From the NCBI GenBank assembly GCA_039707465.1, contig CM077648.1, positions 29,391,119 through 29,455,118 of the forward strand: a DNA stretch of 64,000 nucleotides. The letters run 5' to 3'. Source of the DNA: Rhabdophis nuchalis (Eukaryota > Chordata > Lepidosauria > Squamata > Natricidae). Shown in pieces: positions 32,370 through 45,307 of this stretch. The position numbers and the translations under genes are program-made. Within the stretch, counting starts at the first letter, position 1; each line of letters starts with the position of its first letter. The notes under the pieces were generated by a model. That model searched no databases, was not told where the DNA came from, and was given only the letters and a program-made list of their open reading frames with translations.

Positions 32370-32475
32370 CAGGGGTGGGCAAACTTTGCAACTTTAAGTC
32401 TGAAGGACTTCAGCTCCCAGACTTCTGGGAGCTGAAGTCCTTCAGACTTAAAGTTGTAAAGTTTGCCCACCCCTA
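32370..32475. mobile_element. Palindromic hAT MITE, second copy
   Basis: Same family as 7884-7987; perfect 8-bp duplications GCATAGAC (32362-32369, 32476-32483). The right terminal base is changed (CCCCTA). Confidence 0.9.
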
Positions 32476-32980
32476 GCATAGACTATGCTTTCAAATAAAT
32501 TGGTACAAATCAGCAGGAGGATAGCCACATTCTGTGCCAGTTGTAGACTCTAGGTCATCTTCAAGAGCAACCTTATGAAGAGTAAACTGTAGTAGTCAGT
32601 TAAGAGAAGACAAGGGCATCAGCCACAGTTTACAGAGTCTGTGAACTATATCTGTCACAGAAATCCCAAGACAGCAAGGTATTACTGAATTGTTTCTGTC
32701 AACCATTAAGCTATACCATTGATTCTGTCCCCAAATTTTACATACAGTACATATATTCATATTTGTTATATACACAAATGACTCAACAATCTCTTCGGCA
32801 AGGTAAATGAAGCATGCTTAACAACATTTGGTAACATTCGTAGAAACCATGTTAACTGTCGTATATTCAGTTACTATTTTTTATTTACAGCTTACATTGT
32901 GATTTTTTTTGATAAAATGTTTTATACTGTAATCATACGTGAGTAATATAAATAAGAATAAAATATTCTTTTATACCGAT

Positions 32981-33208
32981 GTACAATGATTTTTTTCAGC
33001 ACACCTGTGCTCAGTATAAAGCGCTCTGGATGTTTTGTAAGGAATAACTAACTTAAAACACATTTGCAAGTTTAAATGAAGCATTTCCAAAATTTTGCTA
33101 GTGGTGCTAGGAGAATCTTTTTTGTTGCCTCAACAGCAGATGTGAAGTATCTCCCCTGCCTTTGGACTATGACATCCTCTGAATCAGAAGGGACCTCTCA
33201 TGTTTTGA
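32981..33208 (+). repeat. Local duplication, unit 2
   Basis: Partner of 30185-30395, diverged by scattered substitutions and an extra AGTATAAAGCGCTC-like insert near its start. A 76-codon open frame crosses it, but the partner copy has an in-frame stop, so coding is unlikely. Confidence 0.8.
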
Positions 33209-33667
33209 AGCCCTTAAACTGCAGCATAAGACAAAAGATTCAGAAGCCTCCTGGACGAAGAACCCAAGAGACCCTTCAGCAGAATGTCCATATTCCTTTC
33301 CTTTGAAAAGCATGAGGCTGAAAAATGAAGTAAGGGCTCATCAACAGTTTAGACTCTTTAGGCACTGGAGTTAATCAAAATAAAGTCCTCGTTATCTAAT
33401 ATAAATCTTCACTGCATGGAAGAAAGCATTAAATTATCGCTGTAACAGAATAAAGCTCAGTCAGCCCAATTTATTTGCTGCTCTCCAAGGTCCTGCGGGG
33501 TTCGGTTTTGCCCTTTTTCTTTTGTCTGTAGATTCTGCCCTAACTTTTCCTGCAGCTTTAATTACTCCTTCAAGGGTCACGGAATTAATTTATATTTTAT
33601 ATATAAAAAACAGATAGATAAAAAAGATTCAATGTGAGGCATCTTACATGTTCCTTAGCCAATACAG

Positions 33668-34045
33668 GTAGCCGGGAGGGTAGCCAGCTGGGTGACTTTG
33701 GGCCAGTCACTAGCTCTGAGCCAGTGGTGAAATTTTTTTTACTACCGGTTCTGTGGGCGTGGCTTCGTGGGCATGGCAGAAGAAGGATACTGCAAAATCT
33801 CCATTCTCACCCCATTCTGGGGCCAGCCAGAGGTGGCATTTGCCAGTTCTCTGAACTACTCAAAATTTCTGCTACTAGTTCTCCGGAACCTGTCAGAACC
33901 TGCTGGATTTCACCCCTGCTCTCAGCCCAACCTACCTCACCGGGTTGTTATTGAGGGAAAAATAGGAAGAAGAAGGTGTTTTGGATACATTTGCCATCTT
34001 CAGTTATTTGTAAAAATAATAAAGGTGGGATATAAATAAATAAAG
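33668..34045 (+). mobile_element. MIR-like SINE split by a hAT MITE
   Basis: The left part has the core GGGTGACTTTGGGCCAGTCAC; the right part has CAGCCCAACCTACCTCACC and an L2-type tail AAGGTGGGATATAAAT. The hAT element at 33722-33918 sits in the middle. Confidence 0.7.
33722..33918. mobile_element. hAT MITE, 197 bp
   Basis: Termini CAGTGGTGAAATTT and GGATTTCACCCCTG; flanks CTCTGAGC (33714-33721) and CTCTCAGC (33919-33926). The same family is at 58617-58816. Confidence 0.88.
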
Positions 34046-34589
34046 TGTTGTGGATTCCATCAGCTGAAGATTTCTGACTGGCAGGGCCCAGGACAGAAAC
34101 TTTCTGTACCTTTTCAATTATCATGTAGCAGTCCGCATGATGGAAAATATTGAGAATTGTTGAATGAATTTATTAACTTGTGAAAATTAATCCTGATCTG
34201 CAGAGCCTCAGACTTTGCTTTTTTATGTGTCACAGTTCAAGATTACTATTGTATAAGGCCTTCACCTCAGTGAATATACCTAGTTAATGACATTTTTCCT
34301 TATCAGATCTGATTTCTATACCATTAAAGAAATTACATACCTCTGAGTCTGGAAAATCTATATTAAGTTTCAGAGGGAATAAAAGCATTAGATAGAATGA
34401 GAGTAATGTAATTCAGTCAAAATATATAGCATTAAAAAGATCTTAATTATAATGATATTATTGGCAAATTACTGATTTTTTTAACAATAGTCAGGGATTA
34501 TTTTAAACTCATACACTGTCAAATAAATATTTAAAGCCAGCGAATACATAGGTAATATATATAGGAAATATAAAAACATATAGTTAATA

Positions 34590-34862
34590 TACATATGTTA
34601 ACATAGTATGCATATGCAAGTGAAACATGGACACTAGCTTCACGATTGATACTAAGGTACGCGTGGCACAAAGAGCCATGGAAATACATGCTCAGCCTTA
34701 CAAGACAAGATAGAAAGACTTGCACATGGATTAGAGAACAAACGAAAGTATATGACATCATCAAGAGAGTAAAAAAATTGAAATGGAAATGGGCTGATCA
34801 CATAGCAAAAAGAACTGATGGCAGGTAGACTAAGGCAGTCCTAGAATGGATCCCATTTGATA
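34590..34862 (+). mobile_element. Non-LTR retrotransposon C-terminal fragment
   Basis: Reading frames give QDRKTCTWIREQTKVYD and KLKWKWADHIAKRTDGR, the pattern (RDRK..WIR..TKV.D......KWKWAGH.AR) found at the C-terminus of many animal LINE polymerases. One stop follows. Clade not assigned. Confidence 0.6.
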
Positions 34863-35250
34863 AAAAGAGAGAGGGAGCGGAAAAACAGAGCAAAACAGAA
34901 ATGAGAAGGAGGGAGAGAAAAGGAGAGAAAGAGAGGGAGAGAATGAGAGAAAGGAAAAAGAGAGAAACAAATGAGAGAGAGAAGGGGGAAAGGGGGGAAA
35001 GAAATAAAGAGAGAGAAGGGAAGAAAAAAGAAAGGAAGAGAATGAGAGCAAGAAAAAAGAGAAAAACAAATGAGAGACAGAAGGAGAGAGAGAGGGAGAA
35101 GGAAATGAGAGAGAGAAATGAGAGAGAGAAAAGGGGAGAAAGAGAGAGAAATGAGAAAATGATGGAGGGAGAGAATGAGAGAGAAATGAGAGAGAAAGAG
35201 AGAGAGAGAGAAAGAGACAGACAGAGAGACACATAGAGAGAGAGCCATTC
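34862..35250. repeat. Purine-rich tract
   Basis: About 390 bp of GAGA, GAAA and GGGA runs on the plus strand, following the LINE fragment. Long frames here are artefacts. Confidence 0.9.
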
Positions 35251-35387
35251 CCAGCAGAAAACACCAGGAGCCACAAAACCTGGGTAGGCGTGGCTGGGGG
35301 GTATGTCACTGGGTAGGAGTGACATTTAGTTGGCCCCACCCACTCAGGTTTTGTGGCTCCCAGTGTTTTCTTTTCTGTGGGAAATGG
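35246..35387. repeat. Inverted repeat, about 50-bp arms
   Basis: Arms with AAACACCAGGAGCCACAAAA and its counterpart TTTTGTGGCTCCCAGTGTTT, about 35 bp apart. Possibly a MITE; no clear duplications found. Confidence 0.65.
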
Positions 35388-35444
35388 GTCCAAATATCGC
35401 TTTGAGTGTTTAAGGTTATAGATCTTAAAATGAGGATGATGATA

Positions 35445-36027
35445 GCAATAACACTTAGACTTATATACCACTTCACAGTGCTTTAAAGACTGCTCTAAGC
35501 AATTTATAGAGTCAGCATATTGCCTCCAACAATCTGGGTCTTCGTCAGTGGTGGGTTTCGAATTTTTTAGAACCTACTCTGTAGGTGTGGCCTATTTTGT
35601 GGGCGTGGCTTGGCAGTCATGTGACAGGGTGGGAGTGGCCACCTTTTAAAATGTGGTGAAACTCATTTAACAACGCTCTTGCTTAGCAACCAAAATTTTG
35701 GACTCAATTGTGATAATAAATTCTTTCTTTCTTTCCTTTCTTTCTTCCTTTCCTTTCCTTTCCTTCCCATTGGGTCACTGGCAGCGGTGGGCCAGATTTA
35801 CTTCCAGGTACGCCGGTGGAACTCCCTCTCACCGGTTCTCTAAATTTCACCAACCGGCTTTCGCGAGTAGGTGCGAGCCTGCAGAAACCCACCACTGGTC
35901 TTCATATTACCAACCTTGGAAGGATGGAAGGCTGAGTCAACTTCTTTTGAACTGCCAAACTGCTGACAGCTGGCAGTCAGCAGAATTAGCCTGCCATACT
36001 GCATTCTGACCACTGCACCACTATGGC
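35445..36027 (-). mobile_element. tRNA-derived SINE interrupted by a hAT element
   Basis: The SINE of 9250 and 29338, split at CTGGGTCTTC by the hAT copy 35546-35897. Confidence 0.75.
35546..35897. mobile_element. hAT element, CAGTGGTGGGTTTC family
   Basis: 352 bp, inverted termini identical to 8429-8842, flanks GTCTTCGT (35538-35545) and GTCTTCAT (35898-35905). The CTTT tract is much shorter than in the other copy. Confidence 0.9.
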
Positions 36028-37086
36028 TTATGATGATGATGGTGATAGTTAATACAACTCAAAGTGGGAAAGTTGTTTTACTGTAGCACCATGTAAACCT
36101 AATAATTAAATGTTCATACAAATACATAGGAAGCTGATCCCTATAAAGAAAAACTGAGCTTGTACAAGGCAATAAATTCTACAAAAACGAACTCTATTGT
36201 TAGTGAAATATGTCTTTCACTGCTGAGATGGAACTGATCTGTATGTTGTAAGGAGCCTCTTTGAACAGCCATCTGCAAAAAATGTTGTCTACAGTGTAGT
36301 TCCACCATCTTTCCTTCTGCTCATTTTGAATTTATCCTATTAAATTATAATAGAATAATAATTCAAATAGGAATGCCTGTTCAGAATTTAGTGGAGATGT
36401 AAGCATTGCAGGAAGGTTGTGCCTTAGAAGTTGATTTTTTTTTTAAAAAAGGAGAGTGTTTTAAGGAGCATTTGTGATCGTAATTTTCATGCCATTATTT
36501 CAGAAATTTAGACATTTCAGAGGCATCACCCTAAACTGGAAAGATGCTAATTGGTGCTTGAGTGTTACAGTTGCTAAGAAACCTGTGCAGTTGCCAGTGA
36601 TGTGTGGTACGAAATGGTTCTGGAATTTCATTTTTTAAAGGAACTCTCTTTCAGTCCAGCTGAAATCGGGCAGCAATCTTCCACTGAAGAGCTGTTTTCT
36701 TACCAACCACAGGCAGGAATCCTAAAGCATCACCTGGACTCAACATTGGCTTGAACTGTTTGTGACATAGCCCACGCATTGAGTAAATTGCTTGATCATT
36801 TTGCTATTGTGGTCTTGTAACTTATGAATTGCATTTGATTAATGGATTAATTGATTTCTTAATTACTGTAAAAATGTTTTAGATGCTTTTGATATTTCAA
36901 GCGGGTGATCTGAAAGAGTTTTAATTGCAGAAAAGATTAGAAATAATTTATCTTCATCTTGTAGTGCAAGTACCACACCCAGAAAATGTATTGTATTTTT
37001 CATAACTCGATACCATGATTTTGAACTATTTTGGAATGTTTAACTCTCAAAGGTTTCTTATCAGATTCTTTTACCTTGTTCTCATA

Positions 37087-37142
37087 TAAATAGAATAGAA
37101 TAGAATAGTTGTAAGGGACCTTGGAGGTCTTCTAGTCCAGGG
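37087..37142 (-). mobile_element. Short CR1 tail with ATAGA microsatellite
   Basis: Begins with ATAGA-type units then GGACCTTGGAGGTCTTCTAG, a CR1 3' terminus in minus orientation. Confidence 0.75.
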
Positions 37143-37956
37143 ATGTCAAACTTGCGCCAACCAGGGGTGGGGCTTGGAGGTTCTCTGAACCGGCCATAAC
37201 TTTAGCTATGGGTTCTCACCTGGAGCATAGCAGCCCACTCCTGCTCTTAATAGAATGTTACTAAGTTGTGAATAACATTGGCAGGGAATACTTAGGGACA
37301 ATCTAACCAAACTACCCTTTGGAGTCACTCCTAAGCCTGCAAATAAATTAGGGAATTAAATGAAATCAACAGTTCAGAAAAGAGATCATGGACATAAGTC
37401 CATGATAAATAAAGAAATAAAATAATATATGCATATTACTTGTATACAATTTAATAATAAAGATGAATTATCTTGTGATTGCATTTTAAAAGAAATTAAT
37501 CTCATCCACATACGGTAGTTTAATATTTGTCAACTGGACTATATACTTTACCAAATGAAGCAGTGCACTTTGGGCTTAATGACTGAGTGCAAAATTATTC
37601 CGCTATTTAGAAAAGTTATATATTTACATTATTAAATTGTAATGTAAGCTAAAAAATATGTTAGGGGAATACATATGAAAATACACATTTCCTTTCTTTT
37701 TATTTCTTCCAGCCCAGGACAATGTTGGAAATAAATTCTGTACTACTAGGTCTCAGGATTGACTATTTATCAACTGGATAACTCCAAGGTCAGAGCAGGA
37801 CCAAATTTGATGTGCCAGGATAAGCTGACAAAAGACAGTCAAGTTCAAAAATGGGATAGATCCAGCCAGAAACTGTATGGAAAAACTTTTAGAAAAAAAA
37901 TCTCTGTCATGTATCTTTAATGAAAAAGGAAGCAGGTTGCAAAGCTGACTGGAGAA

Positions 37957-38011
37957 GTCTGGGAGCTGAAGTCCTTCAGACTTAAAGTTGCAAAGGTTGG
38001 AGACCCCTGCC
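37957..38011. mobile_element. Truncated palindromic MITE half
   Basis: Contains GGGAGCTGAAGTCCTTCAGA and TTAAAGTTGCAAA, one arm of the 7884 and 32370 family. Confidence 0.7.
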
Positions 38012-38023
38012 TTAATTAGGGGT

Positions 38024-38200
38024 TACTAGATGGAGCTCAGTGTTTACTGGCCGGACGCCCTTCCTGACACCACAATGTGCAGACTTTTTTTTCTTTGCGC
38101 CGTAGGAGAGAAATATCTGCTACTACCAGGATTGAACTCTCAACCTTCTGAGTGGGGGGTGAGTGTCTTCACCACTAGGTTACCGCACCACTCAAAACAT
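38024..38200 (-). mobile_element. tRNA-derived SINE
   Basis: Reverse copy of the 1720-1930 SINE: GATTGAACTCTCAACC and ACTGGCCGGACGCC blocks. Confidence 0.6.
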
Positions 38201-38218
38201 ACATACAATGACTACATC

Positions 38219-38400
38219 AGAGGTGGTATTCTACCGGTTTGGAGTGGTTCACCCAAACCAGTAACGGAAATTGCCAGTGGCCCCACCTCCCCATCCCGCA
38301 CTATGGCATCCCATTTAAATCCTTTTCAAGCAAAAAGCTCATTCATGGAAGGCTTAGAGCATGCAAGGAGGTGGGCACTCTCACATTTGCAAACCGGTAA
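38219..38400. mobile_element. hAT fragment
   Basis: Left end CAGAGGTGGTATTCTACCGG matches other hAT termini here; the right end is not resolved. Confidence 0.45.
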
Positions 38401-39522
38401 GGAAGATAAGTAAATACAATCCCGGGACTACAAATAGGCTGCAACCTGGACCTCATTTACAGATGTTACTTAGGTTGTTTTACAAAGATATTTTAACTTT
38501 TTCTTAAACTTCATTTAATGTATATTCTGTTAGACAGAATACACACTCACATACTGTTTATTTTCATTCATTTATTTATCCACAGAGCATTCTGCTTGCA
38601 CTGATCTATGACTGCAATAACTGATTGATTGATTGATTGACTACATTTAAAATAAATATACAGATTAAAAACCTGCTGTATCCATTTCAAGTTTAAAGTC
38701 AACTGGGCATAACTATTTTCGTTTTTAAAATGATGTGGTGAAAAGTGCAGCATGGCTATATATACTGCTCTACAAGATAGTGTAAATAATTGGAAACATC
38801 TTTCTGAATAATGATGTATAACAATGTGGCAGAAGAAACATACTTCGAAGAGCTTTCTTTTTATTGTTGCTATTAAATTTTTTAAAAGCTAGAACAATGC
38901 AAGGCCAACATCTGAAGTAACCACAACCATAGAAGAATTATGAACTACATAAATAATTCAGCATTTCTTAGAAAACAACCAGCTATTTTCTGGGATAGGA
39001 ACAATATAGTATGTTGAGAATCTGATGCCAAAGGGAGTGGGTAGTGAGGAAAAGATCCTTAGCCAAAATCTTTCAGATGAAATTCTTTAAAATGTAAGAG
39101 ATCATTTGGGTTTGAAAGTTTTCCATCGTAAAGCCCACTCTTGGGAATGGAATCATTTTTACTAGTGTAATCAGATAATAGCTGGTAGTGTGCATCTATG
39201 TCCATTAACCTGGACTGATTCATGTGAATCACCCTTTCCATCCAGATTCCTCCAAATGTCTGAATTCCCAATCAATACATAGAGGAATCTGAGGTATTGA
39301 TATCCTTGTCTGATTTCCCAGTACAGGAATAACATGACTCTTGTTACAAGAAATGCTATTCAGCCCCTGCTGTGTGGAATTACATTCTCCTTTGAAAATC
39401 AGATTTTCAGCTGGCAGATACTCAGTTTGTATCTATGAGTCAGAGGATCAGAAATAAACATGATCAATTTATCAATATTTTGGCAAAACCCAGACTACTG
39501 CAAAATGCAATATTACATTTGT

Positions 39523-39777
39523 AGGTAGCCCTCCACTTAACAGTTGCAATTGGGACTAGCAACTCTATTACTAAATGGTATGGTGTTAAGTAAAGCATCA
39601 CATGACCATGCTGGACTTATGACATCAGTTCCATGGAGTCAAGCAGATCATGTGACAACAGTTACACTGCAATAGCTATAAGGACTGTTCATAAAGTTAC
39701 TTTTTCAGTGCTGTCACACTGCATGGTCTTTGAATGGTCACCAAACAGGGTGCCATTAATCAAGGACTACCTATACA
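39523..39777. mobile_element. DNA transposon copy, 24880 family
   Basis: Ends GTAGGTAGCCCTCCACTTAA and AATCAAGGACTACCTATA. A further fragment in the opposite orientation follows at about 39880-40015, so the two could pair. Confidence 0.6.
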
Positions 39778-40015
39778 TTATAATATAAGTACGGGTTATA
39801 TCAGATGGTTCACGGAACAGCAACTGGTCTTCATCTGAGATTTACCTAGGGGAGTATATTACATCAGATACTGATCTATTGTTCCAAAAGCACTGAAAAA
39901 GTAGCTTTATGTCTAGTCCTTAAAGTTGTTGCAGTGTACCTGTGCTCACATGGTTTGCTTGACTCCATAGAATAGATGTCGTAAGTCCAGCAGGGCTTAT
40001 GTGATGGACTTGAGG

Positions 40016-42107
40016 TATTAGTGATACTTTGAATTTTAGACATCTTATCATGGCATCTATACCTCCTTTTGAAGCTCAGGAAATGATTTCTTTTTAGCCA
40101 AAGTCATTTCTTTGTTGATATGGAAAAACTAGCCTTTTCAGCAACTAAACAATAGGGAGTAGTAGGTATTGTTAGCCCTTGAATAAACTTCCAAGTATTA
40201 AGAAAGATACAAACTTGATTGGGAAAAGGGAGGATATTAGCCATAAATTTGCCACTTGTGGAATTATCTACAATCAATGTTTTCTATGGTTTAATTTTCA
40301 CTAATATCAATAGCAAACTTTGATAATATGTGGATCTCTTCAGGCCACTCAGACAGTTAATAGAAATTCCTGCATATGATTATAATATAAATTGTTTGAT
40401 ATTGTTGTAGTTTGTTTAGTAAGATTTTTGAATTAGTGAGAATTGGATATGCCAACATCCAATATTCATGTCAATTTGGATAGGATGCCTAATCCTTTAT
40501 TGCCTTTGACCCAATATTTTTGGCCAATAACAAAATTGGGAAGCTATCAGGCAACTGGAGACAGATGTAGTTGCATGGAAATCTAGGTATTTTGTAGGAG
40601 ACATCATGATGTGAATACACAATTGACACAATGTAATTTGTGCCATTGATGATGTATTTACCCTGCCTCTTCTCTCCCCCCGCCTCAAATGGATATCTGT
40701 GTGCAAGATGGGACAGATGGAAGTGTTGAGTGGAAGACAAGGGCAAACAAAAATCAAAACCAAATGCATCCTTTTCTAAAGGATTAGTGGAATGTTCATG
40801 TTAGCTGACATTCTAAAGTCCCATCATTTCTGCTCATGGCATTTCACCACTGTTTTTAGGCCTGGAAATCTGTGGCTGTGCTGTGGTTCACTGGTGTTGC
40901 AATTCTTTTTGAACTGGCTTGTTTCATTTTTACAGCTTCATAGTTTTTAAAATTCTTGAAGATTTTAACATAATTGTTGAATTATTTTTGTTTTCATTGT
41001 TTTGAATTAATTCTACGTTGTTTTCAAGGAATTCCACATTTTAATATGAAAAACTGTGATATCATGGTGTTATAAATATTTAAATTTGCCCATTTCTGTA
41101 GAATTCACAGTCAAATAGACCATTATCTCCTTTTAAAGAAACAGAAGCTTTTCTTTCCTATTAGCATGCCCATGTTAATCAGATTTTATGTAACCAGAAT
41201 ATGAAAAAATATAGAAGCATCTTATTTGCCCTGAAATATTAAAAAAAACCAAGAAATGAATTAAGTGTGCCTTTGTGTAAAGAATGCAGAATAAAATATT
41301 TAAAAAACGGGCAGAAACTGAAGCAGTTTTCTAGTTGTCACTAAGTTTTTATCTTATTAAAAACATGGGTAGAGTAGCAAAAAATTGATTTACGATATAA
41401 TGACAGGGCTTGCCATATATGAAAAACAATAGAATCTAATGCAGTGCTTCTTTGGTGAGAAGGCATTATCATTTTGACTATAAATGTTTATTTTACCCCA
41501 TAATTTCTTTCCTCCCTTATATGGTTTTCCCCCCCCATTTCTGCAAACAAATGGTCCTAAGCATTTCTGTGTTCCAGTACAGTATAATTTTTCCCTGTTG
41601 AATTGTTAATAGACTAACCAGCACCTTTTAGCAAACCCTTTTAGCATGTTAATTGAATAGAAAGAGGTTCAGCCATTGCCAGGCAATCTGCAAAATGAAG
41701 ATAAAGTTCATGAATTGGAATTTATTAGACTTTATCAATATTAAACAGTTCCCAGTATAAACACATCGGGCAAACTCAGCATTAGATTGAGGGGTGCCAT
41801 TATAGTTACGTTGTTTCTAAATGAACATAATTTTGTTCCATGGATATGAAATATTAAGCATTGCCACTGCAGCCACAAAAGCCATGGTGATGCCAAAATA
41901 ACACAAGTAGTGAAAACATCACTCAAATCCTGACACCTGAAAAGATACATCTGTTGTGGTATTTGCATGATGATACCCTTCATGTTTCATCATTTGACCC
42001 TCCTTACTGTTTCCTGCAGATGCCCTTAAAATACTGTTCAGGAAGACGTTAAGTAATTCACCTAAAAGTACAGGAACTCTTTTGTCAACCTCCCCCAGCT
42101 ATTCAAT
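40016..42107. other. Intergenic DNA, nothing recognised
   Basis: AT-rich with short open frames only; no exon, RNA gene or named repeat seen. Confidence 0.4.
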
Positions 42108-42237
42108 CAGAGGTGGGTTCCTACCAGTTCGCACTGGTTCAGGCGAACTGGTAGTGGTAATTTGTCCTGGGTTGTAGAACTGAAGCGAAACGCGCGCGAA
42201 GCAAACCGGTAGCAATGCAGGTAGGAACCCACCCCTG
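42108..42237. mobile_element. hAT MITE, 130 bp
   Basis: Termini CAGAGGTGGGTTCCTACC and GGTAGGAACCCACCCCTG; perfect 8-bp duplications TATTCAAT (42100-42107, 42238-42245). Confidence 0.9.
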
Positions 42238-44537
42238 TATTCAATGTTACTGGCTAACGAAATTATAGGTGTTCAAGTAAGGAATTGTTCCACCACAGAG
42301 GTTCATCCACCTATTTTCCTGCAATTGGGTTACTGAAATGCACTATGCATAAGGCTGGTCTTGAAAGTACTAGGAAATTACAATTATTTTAGTATTGACC
42401 ACTATTATAACTGACAGGTGGTATCATGCTACAATGTGGCTCATTTCATATGGGCATGGAGCCATTCTTGATCAGCATGTTGTGCAAATTTCTTCTGGCA
42501 AGACAGGAGATAATGGAATTTATAACCAGACTATGGAATTATAAATAAAATTATTTTTCTACAGTACTGTGAGAATTGATAAAAGCTGAAATTACACAGA
42601 CTTTATTAGATTGCACAAATAAATAATATTTATACTATATGCCTTTGAAGAAATCATCGAACGTTAACTCAGGTAAGAATGCATACCTCTTTCTATAGAA
42701 ATAGCCATTGTTTTTAGAACAAAGATCTCATGCATATGTAATTTTTTTTAAACCTGCAGTTCTCTTTCTCCTGGAAATTCAAATATAAATCTGAGGTTCT
42801 GGGAAAATTAGTTGGTTACCTTTTTCTCATCCTAACAAGTACCAAACCTGGATGAGATTTGTTTGTTCAGATTCCCTTTCAGGCTTTGAAAATATTTAGT
42901 GGCAAAAATATGCAAGCATGCTGGAAAATAAATGTGAGGCTCTTACATGTGAGGCTCTCACATGTAAGGAGAAAAGTGGGCATCTTAATCCTCACTCCCA
43001 GAAATCCTCGCGGTTTTATTACATTCTCCGGCCCATATTTCTGCCTTGGTAGTTGTTTGATAGTTTTATGGCAGCCAACATCCATCTCCTTTCACAATAC
43101 TTTTTCTTGGTGCACTGTTTTATACCCTTGCAAATGGGGCAGATAGAGATCCTACAGCTTGTGTTAGCAAATAATAGAACCTCAAGACTGATAAAAGTGA
43201 AGAAAAGTTTACAATAACCTCTTACAAATATAATGTGAGCTTGCAGTGTGTGCTAAAATAAACATGCTTCCCTTGCTTTGGACAGAACAAGATAAAAATA
43301 AAAATAGGGACAACATAATTTTTCCCTTTCAATTTTAGCAGTTTCCTATGAAAACCATCACCATTGAAGAACATAATCCTAGTAATTGTAGAGTGCTGTG
43401 CGAGTAACAGAAAATGCCTTAAAAAAATTCTCTCATAGAATTACAAAAGAGATGTTCTTGAGAAGGACAATGCAATGGTTTACTGCTTTGCTTTTGTTTA
43501 TAATACTCTGATATAACAAGTTTCCAAAGTAGCACACACACCCACAGCATACAATTCACTGGGCATACAGTACATAAAAATCAAGAGACAATTGCAGATA
43601 CTAAAATCTCATACATTAAATCATTTAATGTGCAGACAAGCATTAAAATAAAGCATAAAATCCCATAACAGTGCTGAACTTGTTTCACTATATCTTACCA
43701 AACCATCCCTTGAATCAGATTTCCCTTTCTGATTCAGTGTTATCTTGATTTGCTTTTAGCTCTGTGTGTAATGGGGAGATGGCAACATTCATTTTGCCCC
43801 AGGCACCACTTCTTGCAGTCCTTTTACCCATTTGAGACTTTAATTTTAGACTGCTTAAGGGCATCACTACTTGTTTCTTTACTTGGGAATGACTGGATTG
43901 GTTTTTATTGCTTGATCACTTGTTTTCAGACATTATCAACGTGCAAGTTAGTATTAAGTTCTCTGCCTAGCTAAAGGGGAAGCACTGTCAATCTTGTAGA
44001 CATTGTAGAAAGACAGCCACGCGTCTATGGTACCAAAGATCAGAAACTGCATCAAGTGTTAAATGAACTGTAGCTGCAGTTCATGATAGCTTATGCCTTT
44101 GTATAAAATGTGTTAGTGTGAAAAGATGTTTCTTTTGATTTTGCAAAGGCTAGAATAAGTGTAATTAGTAGGTAGGAAGACATTTTGCTCATTTTTTAAA
44201 CGAACAGTTTTACACAAACAATTTTATAACATGTAACACAATTTACCTATCTTAACTCAAAAGTGTTTGTTTCAACAGAACTTTTGTAGTCGCAGGTAGA
44301 TTTTCCTTTATCATTTGCTCCTTTTAACACTAGTAATGCTAGAAGTTGACCAAGGATCCTTCTGAATACTAAAACATTATCTCTGCTACTTAGCTGAATA
44401 ATCAGCAAATGTTTTCTCACAGTCTTACTGAAAATACTGGAAAACTGTATTTGTATTAGATGCTGCAGTGAATGGGTCAAAAGTTTTGCTATTTGATTGT
44501 AGCAATCAGATTCAGTAGATTATCCATGTGTTAAATA
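42238..44537. other. Intergenic DNA, nothing recognised
   Basis: AT-rich; only a small tandem motif at about 42935-42968 (GAGGCTCTTACATGT-like). No supported gene. Confidence 0.4.
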
Positions 44538-44760
44538 TAGCAATAGCAACAGCACTTAGACTTATATATCACTTTATAGTGCTTTACAGTCTTAGCTAAG
44601 TGGTTTACAGAGTCAGCATATTGGCCCCAACAATTTGGGTCTTCATTTTACCCACCTTGGAAGGATGAAAGGCTGAGTAAACCTTGAGCTTGGTGAGATT
44701 TGAACTGCTAAAAGTAGCCTGCAATACTGCACTCTAACCACTGTGCCACCACACGGCTCA
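44538..44760 (-). mobile_element. tRNA-derived SINE with L2-like tail
   Basis: Fourth copy of the 9250 family, with a small deletion in the middle. Confidence 0.75.
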
Positions 44761-45307
44761 TAAATATAGCTTGCTTAAGAGCAAGGCAATATTTTAAACA
44801 GATCATAGGCAAGATTCACATAAAAAGCCCAAATATGGTTCTTGTCAAGCAAATGTAAGCTATAGTTTGTGATAACAGAGTCAATCACTCAGCATTTTCT
44901 TAATTAAGAAAATCTAAAAGCCCCAGTTAGCATTTATAATAGTCACAAAATACTTAGCTAAAACAGTATGTGAAGTGGGGAACTCTATTGTTAGCATTAT
45001 GTTGTTAACTTCTCATTCCTTCTTCTTTCTCAATATCAAACTTTTAACAGATTGGTGTGCAATGAAAGTTAATGGTTCAAGTCATTTGGCACCTAAGTAC
45101 ATACAACATACTACAGAATTATTATTGGTTTAATCATAGTGTGCCAATATGGTATATGCAATAGGTGAACTTTGTTATGGGTTCACGCAACATAACCCAG
45201 AACACAAAGTACACCATATTGCATATACATAACAAATTAGTTCCATAGTTGAGGAAGTAATTGAACCCAGGCGGCTTCATTTACGGTACAGTGAATCCAG
45301 CAGTGAG

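Noticed and set aside
33076..33306. 76-codon frame over the local duplication
   Set aside because: The partner copy at 30185-30395 has an in-frame stop, and no splice or protein evidence supports it.
34830..35471. Minus-strand open frame of 213 codons
   Set aside because: Purine tract complement; no conserved residues.
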